A stretch of DNA of 64,000 nucleotides, taken from NCBI RefSeq assembly GCF_017794765.1, contig NZ_CP051236.1:1878388-1942387 (forward strand), in the 5' to 3' direction. How positions within the stretch are numbered: position 1 is the first letter of the stretch; each line of letters begins with the position of its first letter. The stretch is from Nitratireductor sp. Its GTDB lineage: Bacteria; Pseudomonadota; Alphaproteobacteria; Rhizobiales; Rhizobiaceae. Position numbers and translations under genes: made by a program. This document shows positions 42,125 to 50,867 of this stretch, piece by piece. A model generated the notes under the pieces. The model saw nothing but the letters and a program-made list of their open reading frames with translations, was not told the origin of the DNA and made no database searches.

Positions 42125-43807
42125 ATGAGCGAAGTGGAACGCGAAAGCATGGAATTCGATGTGGTCATCGTCGGCGCAGGTCCGGCGGGGCTGGCCGCGT
42201 CCATCCGGCTCAAGCAGCTGAACCCGGAGCTTTCCGTCGTTGTACTCGAAAAGGGCGGCGAAGTCGGTGCGCATATTCTTTCAGGCGCCGTGGTAGATCC
42301 CATCGGCATCGACCGGCTCTTGCCGGAATGGCGAGAAGACCCCGATCACCCGTTCAAGACCCCCGTCACCGACGATCAGTTCCTCGTTCTCGGGCCGGCG
42401 GGCTCCATGCGGATTCCCAATTTCCTGATGCCGCCGCTGATGAACAATCACGGCAATTACGCCGTATCGCTCGGCAATGTCTGCCGCTGGCTTACGGGCT
42501 ACGCGGAGGGACTGGGCGTTGAAATCTATCCGGGCTTTGCCGCCTCCGAAGTGCTCTACAACGACGAAGGCACGGTCATTGGCGTCGCCACCGGCGATAT
42601 GGGCGTCGAGCGCGATGGCTCGCACGGCCCCAACTATCAGCCCGGCATGGCGCTCCTGGGCAAATATGTCCTGATCGGCGAGGGCGTGCGCGGCTCGCTC
42701 GCCAAGCAGCTGATTGAAAAATTCCGCCTGTCCGAGGACCGCGAGCCTCAGAAATTCGGCATCGGCCTGAAGGAACTCTGGGAGGTCAAGCCGGAGAACC
42801 ACAGGCCGGGTCTCGTCCAGCATTCCTTTGGCTGGCCGCTCGACATGAAGACCGGCGGCGGCTCCTTCCTCTACCATCTGGAAAACAATCAGGTGGCGGT
42901 CGGTTTCGTGGTTCACCTGAACTACAAGAACCCGTTCCTGTCGCCGTTTCAGGAGTTTCAGCGCTTCAAGACGCACCCCGCGATCAGCAAAACGTTTGAA
43001 GGCGGCAAGCGCATCTCCTATGGCGCCCGCGCCATCACCGAGGGCGGCTGGCAATCCGTGCCGAAGCTTGTGTTCCCGGGCGGGGCCCTCATCGGTTGCT
43101 CGGCAGGCTTCGTCAACGTCCCGCGCATCAAGGGGTCTCACAATGCGGTCCTCTCGGGCATGCTTGCCGCCGAGCATGTTGCGGAAGCGCTGGGCGAGGG
43201 ACGCGGCAATGATACGCTGGAAGGCTACGAGGCCGCCTGGCGCGCCTCGGACATCGGCAGGGACCTGAAAAAGGTGCGCAACGTCAAGCCGCTCTGGTCG
43301 CGCTTCGGCACGCTTCTGGGCGTCGGCATTGGCGGCTTCGACATGTGGATGAACTCGCTGTTCGGCTTTTCGCTGTTTGGCACCCTGAAACATGGCAAGA
43401 CCGATGCGGCTTCGCTGGAGCCGGCCGCAAAGCACAAGCCGATAGACTATCCCAGGCCCGACGGCGTGCTCACCTTCGACCGTCTCTCCTCGGTGTTCCT
43501 GTCCAACACCAATCACGAGGAGGAGCAGCCGGTTCATCTACAGGTGAAGGACATGGAACTGCAGAAGACGTCGGAATACGCCGTCTATGCTGGTCCGTCT
43601 TCGCGCTATTGTCCCGCGGGGGTCTATGAATGGGTGGATGCTGACGGCAATGCGCTCACCGATGGCAGCGATGTGGCTGACGCCCGCTTCGTCATCAACG
43701 CGCAGAACTGCGTCCACTGCAAGACCTGCGACATCAAGGACCCGAACCAGAACATCAACTGGGTGCCGCCGCAGGGTGGCGAGGGCCCTGTCTATACCGG
43801 GATGTAA
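42125..43807 (+). CDS. Electron transfer flavoprotein-ubiquinone oxidoreductase
   Basis: A 560-aa inner-membrane-associated enzyme that passes electrons from ETF, reduced by acyl-CoA dehydrogenases, to ubiquinone. The FAD site is VVIVGAGPAGLAAS (about 13-26). The quinone-binding region lies around GGSFLYHLENNQVAVGF. The 4Fe-4S ligands are C496 (RYCPAGVYEW) and C529, C532, C535 (NCVHCKTCDIKDP). The frame is open upstream to 41768, but ATG 42125 with GGAGGGTGG matches the family. It links to fatty-acid and leucine degradation. Confidence 0.96.
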   Translation: MSEVERESMEFDVVIVGAGPAGLAASIRLKQLNPELSVVVLEKGGEVGAHILSGAVVDPIGIDRLLPEWREDPDHPFKTPVTDDQFLVLGPAGSMRIPNFLMPPLMNNHGNYAVSLGNVCRWLTGYAEGLGVEIYPGFAASEVLYNDEGTVIGVATGDMGVERDGSHGPNYQPGMALLGKYVLIGEGVRGSLAKQLIEKFRLSEDREPQKFGIGLKELWEVKPENHRPGLVQHSFGWPLDMKTGGGSFLYHLENNQVAVGFVVHLNYKNPFLSPFQEFQRFKTHPAISKTFEGGKRISYGARAITEGGWQSVPKLVFPGGALIGCSAGFVNVPRIKGSHNAVLSGMLAAEHVAEALGEGRGNDTLEGYEAAWRASDIGRDLKKVRNVKPLWSRFGTLLGVGIGGFDMWMNSLFGFSLFGTLKHGKTDAASLEPAAKHKPIDYPRPDGVLTFDRLSSVFLSNTNHEEEQPVHLQVKDMELQKTSEYAVYAGPSSRYCPAGVYEWVDADGNALTDGSDVADARFVINAQNCVHCKTCDIKDPNQNINWVPPQGGEGPVYTGM

Positions 43808-43812
43808 CACCA

Positions 43813-44664
43813 TTGTCCGAGCCCGAACCCGAAAGCGGCACCGCCAGCCCCATCGATGAAGAGGCGCTGGCCGAGGCCTATAACCGCGCCCTCGCGCTCG
43901 AAAAGGCCGGCGACCTCGATGCAGCCGCTGCCGCCTATCGGGAGGTGCTTGCTCTCGATCCTGCCGACCATGGCGGTGCCGCGGTGCGGCTTGCGTCTAT
44001 GGGACGGGGCGAGACACCCTCACGGGCATCGGAAGCCTATGTGGCGACCCTGTTCGATCAGCACGCCGGCGCGTTTGAGAGCATTCTGGTCGATCAACTC
44101 GGCTACGACGTGCCGGCACTGACCCGCAGGGCGCTGGATGAGGTGGCGCCGGGGCCGTTCAGCCGCATGCTGGATCTCGGTTGTGGAACTGGGCTTGCCG
44201 GAGAGGTTCTGCGCGACATCGCGGACCACATCACCGGCATTGATCTTTCGGAGACCATGATCGAGGTCACCGACGAGAAGGAGGTCTACGACGCGCTCTA
44301 TGTGGGCGATGCAGTGGACTTTCTCCATCACGCGGATGTCGAACCTTTCGATCTGATCACCGCGACCGATGTTTTGCCCTATCTGGGCGATCTGGATGCT
44401 TTCTTCGCCGGCGCGGCGGAACTCGCCATGGACGGTGCGGTCCTCGCCTTTTCAAGTGAGACCCTGCCGGACGACGTGCTTGCCGGTCGCGCCTTCATGG
44501 TCGGGCCGCATCAGCGTTTTGCCCATTCCGAGAGCTATCTCGCCGAAATGCTCGCCACACACGGCTTTGCGGGGCTTGCCATAGGCAACATCGTGGTGCG
44601 ACACGAAAAGGGAAAACCGGTTCCCGGTCACCTGGTCATCGCGCGCAGGAAGCCCACCGCTTAA
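43813..44664 (+). CDS. TPR-containing SAM-dependent methyltransferase
   Basis: A 283-aa protein. Residues 18-60 form one TPR-like helix pair (AEAYNRALALEKAGDLDAAA). From about residue 110 a class I methyltransferase domain has motif I MLDLGCGTGLAGEVL, GIDLSETMIE and DLITATDVLPYLGDL. It starts at TTG, 5 bases after the ETF-QO stop, with no good ribosome site, so it is probably translated by coupling. Substrate unknown. Its end overlaps the convergent EEP gene by 4 bases. Confidence 0.85.
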   Translation: MSEPEPESGTASPIDEEALAEAYNRALALEKAGDLDAAAAAYREVLALDPADHGGAAVRLASMGRGETPSRASEAYVATLFDQHAGAFESILVDQLGYDVPALTRRALDEVAPGPFSRMLDLGCGTGLAGEVLRDIADHITGIDLSETMIEVTDEKEVYDALYVGDAVDFLHHADVEPFDLITATDVLPYLGDLDAFFAGAAELAMDGAVLAFSSETLPDDVLAGRAFMVGPHQRFAHSESYLAEMLATHGFAGLAIGNIVVRHEKGKPVPGHLVIARRKPTA

Positions 44665-45680
44665 CGTCTGTTTCGTGCCAGCTTCACTTCAATCACGTCT
44701 TCGGGCTGACCGTCGGGCATGACGCCGAATTCGAGCAGAACGGGCAGGTGATCGGACCCCACATCTTCGAGCCGCTCGACCGTGAGTGGCACGATGCGGC
44801 CCTTGGTGAAAAGATTGTCGATGGGCAGTCCCACCAGCCGGCGGAGCCGTTCTGGGAGGATGGGCTTCATCCATGTGGGGCCGATGCCGGGCATGAGATT
44901 CATCTGGCCGGCGGCGGCCACACGGTGCGCAGTCACACTCCAGGGGGTTGCGTTCAAATCGCCGGCGAGGATGGCAGTGTCGGGAAATCGTTCAAGCACT
45001 GGCGTGACCCGGCTTACCTGATGGTGCTGTTCGAAAGGCCAGGGCCAGCCGAGATGCAGGGCCCCGACCTCCACTGCTTCCGCACCCAGCCGAACGGTCG
45101 CCACAGCCATGGAACCGCGATCATAGCAGGCAAAGGCTTCTGGATCGGCGAATGGTCGGCGCGAGAGAATGGCAACGCCGCCAATGCGGGCCGGCGGCGG
45201 GCAAATTACCCGGTAGGGATAGGTGGCTTCGAGGAACTCGAGTTCCTTCATCCACATGCCGGACACTTCGTTCAGCGTCACGATATCCGGTTTTGTGCGA
45301 CCGATCAGTGAAAAGACCCGCTTGGGAGTGGCGTTGTCATATCTGAGGTTGAGCTGCAGAAGCCGATAACGCGCCGCTGGCGTGTCGGTGGGTTCTGCTC
45401 TCGCCGAACCGGCGGCAGACTGGAAAGAAAGCAGCGTTGCACTCAGGGTCGCGATGCCGAGCACGGTTCCCGCCGCACCGATCTGACGCCAGCCTTTCAC
45501 GAACAGCAGCGGTGCCGACAAAAGAGCGATGAGCACCGCAAGATGAAGACGGAAATGCGCCATGGAATCGAGGGCCGGGTGCAGCCTCCCCCAGAAACCG
45601 GCGACCAGCGGGAGCGAAACCGCAAAAACCCCGAGGGCCAGAACAGCCGGCAGGATTGTAGCGATCCTCAATTTCTTCAT
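44661..45680 (-). CDS. Membrane-anchored endonuclease/exonuclease/phosphatase-family protein
   Basis: A 339-aa EEP-superfamily hydrolase. Three N-terminal membrane helices (residues 7-30, 45-60, 68-88) are followed by a catalytic domain on the outer side, with metal and active-site motifs LQLNLRYDN, TLNEVSG (Glu), LAGDLNATPWS and VGSDHLPVLLEF. Family members cut phosphodiester or phosphate bonds in nucleic acids, lipids or sugars; the substrate here is not predictable. Confidence 0.88.
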   Translation of the reverse strand: MKKLRIATILPAVLALGVFAVSLPLVAGFWGRLHPALDSMAHFRLHLAVLIALLSAPLLFVKGWRQIGAAGTVLGIATLSATLLSFQSAAGSARAEPTDTPAARYRLLQLNLRYDNATPKRVFSLIGRTKPDIVTLNEVSGMWMKELEFLEATYPYRVICPPPARIGGVAILSRRPFADPEAFACYDRGSMAVATVRLGAEAVEVGALHLGWPWPFEQHHQVSRVTPVLERFPDTAILAGDLNATPWSVTAHRVAAAGQMNLMPGIGPTWMKPILPERLRRLVGLPIDNLFTKGRIVPLTVERLEDVGSDHLPVLLEFGVMPDGQPEDVIEVKLARNRR

Positions 45681-45737
45681 CGCTTTGCGCCCATGGATCT
45701 GAGTGTGAATGCAGCAGCGCCTATCCGCATTTTCGGG

Positions 45738-47237
45738 CTATTGAAAGGCGGTTTCGAAAAAGCTCCTCAACTTGCGCGAATGAAGCCGCTCGGGGGGCAT
45801 CGCTGCAAGCTTTTCCACGGCTCGCATCCCGATCTTGAGATGCTGGGAGACCTGCCTCTTGTAGAAATCAGTGGCCATGCCCGGTAGCTTCAGCTCGCCG
45901 TGGAGTGGCTTGTCGGAAACACACAGTAAAGTGCCGTAGGGCACACGGAAGCGGAAGCCGTTGGCGGCAATCGTGGCCGATTCCATGTCGAGCGCGATCG
46001 CGCGCGATTGCGACAGGCGCTGCACCGGGCCGCGCTGTTCGCGCAGTTCCCAGTTGCGGTTGTCGATGGTGGCGACCGTACCGGTCCGCATGATGCGCTT
46101 CAGCTCATAGCCGGAGAGCCCGGTGATCTCGGCCACCGCTTCCTGCAGCGCCACCTGTACTTCTGCCAGTGCTGGCAGGGGCACCCATACGGGAAGATCG
46201 TCGTCGAGCACGTGATCCTCGCGCACATAGGCATGGGCCAGAACATAGTCGCCAAGCGCCTGTGTGTTTCTCAGCCCCGCGCAATGGCCGAGCATGAGCC
46301 AGGCATGAGGGCGAAGCACCGCCACATGGTCGGTGATTGTCTTGGCGTTGGAGGGCCCAACACCGATGTTGACCATGGTGATGCCCGCATGGCCGTCGCG
46401 CGTCAGATGATAGGCCGGCATCTGCGGCAGACGTGCAAGAGCGCTCGACGACGGGCTCGTCTCCCCGGCTTTGGTGATGACATTGCCCGGCTCCACGAAG
46501 GCGGTGTAACCGTTTCCGCCCTCGGCCATCATCTCGCGGGCGAGCGCACAGAATTCGTCGATGTAAAACTGGTAGTTCGTGAACAGAACGAAATTCTGGA
46601 AATGCACCGGTGCCGTGGCGGTGTAGTGCGAGAGACGGTGCAGGGAATAATCGACGCGCTGCGCGGTGAAGGGGGCGAGCGGCAGGGGTTCCCCGGGCGG
46701 CGCTTCATGTGTGCCGTTGACAATGTGGTCGTCCGTGGCGTTCAGATCCGGCACATCGAAGAGATCGCGCAGAGGCCGTTTCAGCCGGTCCGCGATCGAC
46801 CCTTCCACATAGGTGTCCTGAAGGAACGCAAAATGCAGCGGTATCGGTGTTTCCGATTCGCAGATGGTGACGGGAACGCCATGGTTGCGGATCACGAGGC
46901 TTAGCTGGTCGATCAGGTAATCCTCAAAGAGATCCGGCCGGGTGATCGTGGTGGCATAAACGCCGGGCGCCGCCACATGGCCATAGGCAAGTCGCGTATC
47001 GATCTGGGCATAGGAGCCGGTGGCGAGGCTGACTTCGGGATAGAAGGCGCGAAAGCGGCGGTCGCTTTCGCCGTCCTTGGCAACCTGCGCAAAGGCATCG
47101 CGCAGGAATGCGGTGTTGCGCTCGTAGAGCGCCTTCAATGCCGCAACGGCTTCGCGGGCATCGGTAAAGCTTTTCCGGGCAAACGGCTCGGGGCTTGAAA
47201 TCGTCTGAATAGGCTGAGGGTATATTCTATGTTCCAT
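45738..47237 (-). CDS. amn: AMP nucleosidase
   Basis: A 499-aa enzyme hydrolysing AMP to adenine and ribose 5-phosphate, a purine-level control step. It has the N-terminal AMP nucleosidase domain (about 10-185) and a C-terminal phosphorylase-type catalytic domain with MVNIGVGPSNAKTI and LMLGHCAGLR, later ALDMESATIAANGFR with the catalytic acid region. Full length. Confidence 0.95.
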   Translation of the reverse strand: MEHRIYPQPIQTISSPEPFARKSFTDAREAVAALKALYERNTAFLRDAFAQVAKDGESDRRFRAFYPEVSLATGSYAQIDTRLAYGHVAAPGVYATTITRPDLFEDYLIDQLSLVIRNHGVPVTICESETPIPLHFAFLQDTYVEGSIADRLKRPLRDLFDVPDLNATDDHIVNGTHEAPPGEPLPLAPFTAQRVDYSLHRLSHYTATAPVHFQNFVLFTNYQFYIDEFCALAREMMAEGGNGYTAFVEPGNVITKAGETSPSSSALARLPQMPAYHLTRDGHAGITMVNIGVGPSNAKTITDHVAVLRPHAWLMLGHCAGLRNTQALGDYVLAHAYVREDHVLDDDLPVWVPLPALAEVQVALQEAVAEITGLSGYELKRIMRTGTVATIDNRNWELREQRGPVQRLSQSRAIALDMESATIAANGFRFRVPYGTLLCVSDKPLHGELKLPGMATDFYKRQVSQHLKIGMRAVEKLAAMPPERLHSRKLRSFFETAFQ

Positions 47238-47279
47238 GGCCTTTTATATGGATATTCTTCTTCTTCTCAAGGCCTGAGC

Positions 47280-47453
47280 CTACCTTGAACGTTTCAGACT
47301 GACCATCAGGACGAGGCCGGCACCGCTCGAGCGCTCATAGTTTCCTTCAATGATGTTTTCATTACCAGCGCGGACGTTCTGAACCGCAAGCAGCGGTGAG
47401 CCGATTAGGGCAGCAAACATCAATCCCCGGGCCATGTGTGTAATCGTCCGCAT
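47280..47453 (-). CDS. 57-aa exported peptide, unknown
   Basis: A short frame from ATG 47453 with GAGG 9 bases upstream. The product has a signal peptide (MARGLMFAALIGSPLLAVQN, cleavage near VRAG) and a mature part of only about 25 residues ending LVLMVSLKRSR. A longer frame to 47579 exists but lacks a ribosome site. It might be a small secreted peptide or a decayed gene. Confidence 0.45.
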   Translation of the reverse strand: MRTITHMARGLMFAALIGSPLLAVQNVRAGNENIIEGNYERSSGAGLVLMVSLKRSR

Positions 47454-47478
47454 CGTCTCATACCTCAATTCATCTTGC

Positions 47479-47649
47479 TCAGCGCAGCGCCGTTCTGCCG
47501 CAAAGGGCTGTCTGCTCACCGGAGCAGGAGAACGGCCGATTGTTCTGCCAGGGATCGGAAGGCCTGCTGGCTTCTGCAACCAGTATGGCGAGTGCCATGC
47601 CGAAGATGGCGGTGATCAGACAGACAATTGAAAAGCGGCGCATCAACAT
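47479..47649 (-). CDS. 56-aa exported or membrane-anchored small protein
   Basis: ATG 47649 (or 47643) with TGAGGAC in front. One hydrophobic segment (FSIVCLITAIFGMALAILVA) is followed by a polar tail with two cysteines (FSCSGEQTALCG) that could form a disulphide outside the cytoplasm. No family recognised. It lies next to another tiny exported ORF, both on the minus strand. Confidence 0.5.
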   Translation of the reverse strand: MLMRRFSIVCLITAIFGMALAILVAEASRPSDPWQNNRPFSCSGEQTALCGRTALR

Positions 47650-47874
47650 TGGTTTGTCCTCAGTGTCGCCATCACTGTGGCAGACGCGGACTGAACCGAT
47701 ACTGAGAGGAGCATTCATCCAGGGTTCAGCAGTGTTAACACCGTGATTATGAGAAGATAACGGATCGTTTACCGGCAGGCGCGTTGCAAAGTCGGCAGCC
47801 GGTGCTTACTTGCCCGGGTATTGCCGCATTCCTCCCCCGACTGCGCGGCATCCAACACCTGGAGGCAACAAAGC

Positions 47875-48579
47875 ATGACCACCCAGACCAAGCCGATCGA
47901 GCTCCACTACTGGCCCACGCCCAATGGCTGGAAAATCACCATTTATCTTGAAGAGACCGGGCTTCCCTACGATGTGCACTATGTGAACATCGGCAAAGGC
48001 GAACAGTTCGAACCTTCCTTCCTCAAGATCGCGCCGAACAACCGCATGCCGGCGATTGTCGACCCCGAAGGTCCGGGCGGCGAGCCGATCTCGGTGTTCG
48101 AATCGGGTGCCATTCTGCAGTATCTGGGTCGCAAGACGGGCAAGTTTTATCCGACTGACGAACGGTCCCGTGTGGAGGTGGATCAGTGGCTCTTCTGGCA
48201 GATGGGCGGGCTCGGCCCGATGGCCGGACAGGCCCACCACTTCCGCAAATATGCCCCGGAAAAGATTGCCTACGGCATCGAGCGCTATACCAATGAGGTG
48301 AACCGCCTCTATGGTGTCATGAACAAGCGCCTCGCAGACCGGCCCTTTCTCGCCGGCAACGAGTATACGATCGCCGATATGGCGAGCGTCGGCTGGGTGA
48401 AGCCCTATGAACAGCAGGGGCAGGACCTCAACGATTTTCCAAATCTCAAGCGCTGGTTCGAGACGATCATGGCGCGGCCAGCGGTCGTGCGCGCGCTCGA
48501 GGTCGGTCAGGAGCATCGCCGCAACATCGCCGAAGACAAGGAAGCACAAAAGGTGCTCTTCGGTCAGCGCGCCAGCTAA
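47875..48579 (+). CDS. Glutathione S-transferase, Nu-class-like
   Basis: A 234-aa GST. The N-terminal thioredoxin fold (1-85) contains WPTPNGWKITIYLEE and the glutathione-binding NNRMPAIVD plus FESGAILQYLG. The C-terminal helical domain follows (95-215). Threonine/asparagine at the TPNGWK position instead of Ser/Tyr/Cys is the feature of the YfcG/YghU Nu class, which has disulphide reductase activity. A GGAGG site precedes the ATG. Confidence 0.92.
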   Translation: MTTQTKPIELHYWPTPNGWKITIYLEETGLPYDVHYVNIGKGEQFEPSFLKIAPNNRMPAIVDPEGPGGEPISVFESGAILQYLGRKTGKFYPTDERSRVEVDQWLFWQMGGLGPMAGQAHHFRKYAPEKIAYGIERYTNEVNRLYGVMNKRLADRPFLAGNEYTIADMASVGWVKPYEQQGQDLNDFPNLKRWFETIMARPAVVRALEVGQEHRRNIAEDKEAQKVLFGQRAS

Positions 48580-48603
48580 CGACGGGCTTGCACGGTTCAG
48601 ACA

Positions 48604-48633
48604 GGGCGGGCGTCCATTGGGCGCCCGCCCTTT
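48604..48633. terminator. Terminator between the convergent GST and SMR genes
   Basis: gggcgggcg (48604-48612) pairs with cgcccgccc (48622-48630) over 9 G+C base pairs, with a 9-base loop and a following TTT. It lies 24 bases after the GST stop and 14 from the end of the opposing SMR gene, so it may serve both. Confidence 0.8.
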
Positions 48634-48643
48634 GCTATTTCGA

Positions 48644-48961
48644 CTATCCGAGGCGGATCAGCAGAATGGCGAGGATGAGAATGCCCACGCCCAGCCAGCT
48701 CGTCAGATTGAGCCGGTGTCCGAAGACGAGCCAGACAGCAAGCGCCGTTCCGAGGATCGAGAGTACGCCCCACACCGCATAGGCGATGAAAAGGTCCATG
48801 CCGGTGACAGCGAGCGCCAGAAGCGCAAAGGCCGCCATGATGAGCAGGACGGCTGCAGATCCCCACCCCCTGCGCGCAAAGCCGCCGGATTTCTCCAGAG
48901 CCAGATTGGCGAGGATGTCCAGTGCCACCGATCCCAGAACATAACCCATATAGATGTTCAT
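48644..48961 (-). CDS. mdtI: SMR-family transporter subunit, MdtI-like
   Basis: A 105-aa four-helix small multidrug resistance protein resembling MdtI: the early VALDILANLALEKSGGF, central GMDLFIAYAVWGVL and late FGHRLNLTSWLGVG stretches follow the MdtI pattern. MdtI acts with MdtJ as an antiparallel heterodimer that exports spermidine in E. coli. Its start overlaps the mdtJ-like stop by 4 bases, so the two are made together. Confidence 0.75.
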   Translation of the reverse strand: MNIYMGYVLGSVALDILANLALEKSGGFARRGWGSAAVLLIMAAFALLALAVTGMDLFIAYAVWGVLSILGTALAVWLVFGHRLNLTSWLGVGILILAILLIRLG

Positions 48962-49308
48962 CTCGTTTCGCCCTGCTGGTGGTGGCCATAGTTGATCACC
49001 GCGATCCCAAGCAGCGCCACGCCGATGCCGATGCCCTGCATCGGCGAGATCGTCTCGTCGAAAAGGTGAAGCGACACGAGCGCGATCATGATCATGCCGA
49101 AACCTTCCCAGAACGCATTGGCCAGCGCAACGGGGATGCGAAGCGTCGCGCGTCCCAGAAAGAGATAGGCGATGCCGATCATGGCAATCGCCGCCATCGT
49201 TCCCTGAAGAAGCGCGCCGCCGGATACCAGGAGTTTCATGAGTGTGGTTCCGACCACTTCTGCAAAGACCGCAGCGATCAGATAGAACCAGTGCAATTTC
49301 GACCTCAT
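48958..49308 (-). CDS. mdtJ: SMR-family transporter subunit, MdtJ-like
   Basis: A 116-aa four-helix SMR protein with the conserved membrane glutamate in AAVFAEVVGTTLMKL and the MdtJ-like stretch FWEGFGMIMIALVSLHLFDE. With the overlapping partner it should form a heteromeric exporter of polyamine-like or cationic compounds. It is divergent from a LysR regulator, with 99 bases between starts, a typical inducible efflux arrangement. Confidence 0.75.
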   Translation of the reverse strand: MRSKLHWFYLIAAVFAEVVGTTLMKLLVSGGALLQGTMAAIAMIGIAYLFLGRATLRIPVALANAFWEGFGMIMIALVSLHLFDETISPMQGIGIGVALLGIAVINYGHHQQGETR

Positions 49309-49407
49309 ATTGTCAGATCAAGTTTTATGTCACTCGATTGAGATATCTGCCCAATTGCCATATGGAAAATCGCTGAGCGACAGGATTTTTGACGAAGAAG
49401 CTTTGCC

Positions 49408-50316
49408 GTGAGACTGGATTATCTGGAGTATTTCGTGGCCGCGGCGCGCGCGGGCTCCATCTCGGGTGCCGCGCTCCAGCTTGGGCGCAACCGTTCCACG
49501 GTCAGTATGGCAATCGCGGCGCTTGAGGATGAGCTTGGGGCCGCGTTGTTCGTGCGGCGCGGCAACAGCCTTGCCCTCTCGCCGGTCGGCGAGCACATTC
49601 TCGATGACTGCGCCCGCATCGTCGCGCTTTCAAACAGCATCATCGAGCGTTGCGCGCGCGGCGAGGAGACCGCAGGTCAGGAGTTGCGGATTGGCCGTGA
49701 CGACGTTCTATCGGAAAACTTCTGGCGTCACGTGATCCGGGCCATCCGAAAGGCGCGGCCCAATGTGCGCCTCAGCATGCGTTATGCCGAAAGCGATGTG
49801 CTTCCCGAACTGGTGCGTGAGGGCCAGCTCGATATTGCCTATTTCATTGCTTCAGGCCGTGCCGGTCCCGCTCCAGGGCTTTACAGCCGCGTAGTCGCGC
49901 GCATCGGCATGCGAATGATGGTGGCAAGAACCCATCCGCTCCACTCCATGAGCTATGTCGCCGACGACGATCTCGCCATCCTGCCGCAGATCACCTATCT
50001 CGACAGCACGCAGCGCGAGCGGTTTCATCTTGAGGCGATGGGCAGCGAGCGCATTGCACTCAGCAGTTTCGAGCTGGGAAAAGACGCGATCTGTGATGGT
50101 CTGGGATGGGGGTATGTGCCGGAGTCTCTTTTGTCGGCAGAAGATGATGCGCAACTTGGCCAGATCAATCACGGACTGGGCGCTGCCTGGTATCCTTATT
50201 TCGTATGCAGCCGGGAGCCGCTCACCATCGGGGGGAGGGCGGGTGCTGCTTTGCAATCATGTGCCCACGGCATCATTCTTGCTCAAATGCGCAGCGAAGG
50301 CCTCATAGCAGATTGA
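49408..50316 (+). CDS. LysR-family regulator divergent from the SMR pair
   Basis: A 302-aa LysR-type transcription factor. The N-terminal winged helix-turn-helix (about 2-60) has YFVAAARAGSISGAALQLGR and ALEDELGAALFVRR, and a ligand-binding domain follows from about 90. It starts at GTG. Divergent orientation suggests that it controls mdtJ-mdtI. The effector is unknown. Confidence 0.92.
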   Translation: MRLDYLEYFVAAARAGSISGAALQLGRNRSTVSMAIAALEDELGAALFVRRGNSLALSPVGEHILDDCARIVALSNSIIERCARGEETAGQELRIGRDDVLSENFWRHVIRAIRKARPNVRLSMRYAESDVLPELVREGQLDIAYFIASGRAGPAPGLYSRVVARIGMRMMVARTHPLHSMSYVADDDLAILPQITYLDSTQRERFHLEAMGSERIALSSFELGKDAICDGLGWGYVPESLLSAEDDAQLGQINHGLGAAWYPYFVCSREPLTIGGRAGAALQSCAHGIILAQMRSEGLIAD

Positions 50317-50356
50317 GCCCCCACGCGTTTCGCAGGGAGGAAACGCATGGGGGCTC
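50315..50356. terminator. Long hairpin at the end of the LysR gene
   Basis: gagcccccacgcgttt (50315-50330) pairs with aaacgcatgggggctc (50341-50356), 16 base pairs with one mismatch and a 10-base loop. It begins within the LysR stop codon. There is no T run, so it may act as an RNA-stabilising or weak bidirectional stop between convergent genes. Confidence 0.6.
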
Positions 50357-50407
50357 CGACTGGAGACGGTATTCATTGTGCGAATGGCAATCTGGGCAGC
50401 GTCTGGT

Positions 50408-50752
50408 TCAAAGGCGCGACCACGTCTGGTTTCGGCAAATCAGTCCGCCGAGAACGCAGCCGCCCATCTTGAGACTGTTGCCGGAGAGCGTGCCCTTGCC
50501 GGAATAGGTCTTGTCGTTGGCCGGATCCGTGATCTTACCGGTATATCTGCTGCCGCCGGCCGCCTGAAACGTGCCGATCTTCTTGCCTGCGTGCTTGCCG
50601 CTTTTCAGCGTGATGCAATAAGATCCGCCGCACGATGCAATCTGAGCCGTCGCACCGGACTCCGTCCGCCAGTTCCCTTCGATAGGGTCGGCCATGGCAA
50701 TCCCGCCCGCCAAAAGCAGCGCTGCGCTACTTAGAACAAGTCTGCCAATCAT
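50408..50752 (-). CDS. DUF2147-type secreted protein
   Basis: A 114-aa exported protein with a signal peptide (LVLSSAALLLAGGIAMA). The DUF2147-type domain contains DPIEGNWRTESGATAQIASC, YCITLKSGKHAG and the terminal MGGCVLGGLICRNQTWSRL. There are four or more cysteines, so disulphides are likely. Function unknown. ATG 50752 has GGGAGGAAG upstream. Its own promoter region contains the ACG-phased motif at 50786-50805. Confidence 0.85.
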   Translation of the reverse strand: MIGRLVLSSAALLLAGGIAMADPIEGNWRTESGATAQIASCGGSYCITLKSGKHAGKKIGTFQAAGGSRYTGKITDPANDKTYSGKGTLSGNSLKMGGCVLGGLICRNQTWSRL

Positions 50753-50785
50753 CACTCTTCCTCCCAATGATGTTGCAAGTGCAGC

Positions 50786-50805
50786 TTACGCAAACGTAAA
50801 CGTAA
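50786..50805 (-). promoter_or_regulatory. ACG-phased operator-like motif upstream of the DUF2147 gene
   Basis: TTACGCAAACGTAAACGTAA contains three hexamers (ACGCAA, ACGTAA, ACGTAA) in 6-base phase. On the coding strand it reads TTACGTTTACGTTTGCGTAA, close to the motif at 41931-41951 upstream of ETF-QO. It lies 34 bases before the ATG, the place for an operator overlapping the promoter. Confidence 0.4.
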
Positions 50806-50867
50806 TACAACTGCTTTCTGCACTCGCACTTTCAAGGGGCTGTTCGCCTGGTCGGCGGTGCTGCGGA

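Noticed and set aside
42281..43537. A 418-codon minus-strand frame across ETF-QO
   Set aside because: The plus-strand frame has all FAD and iron-sulphur motifs; the other has none.
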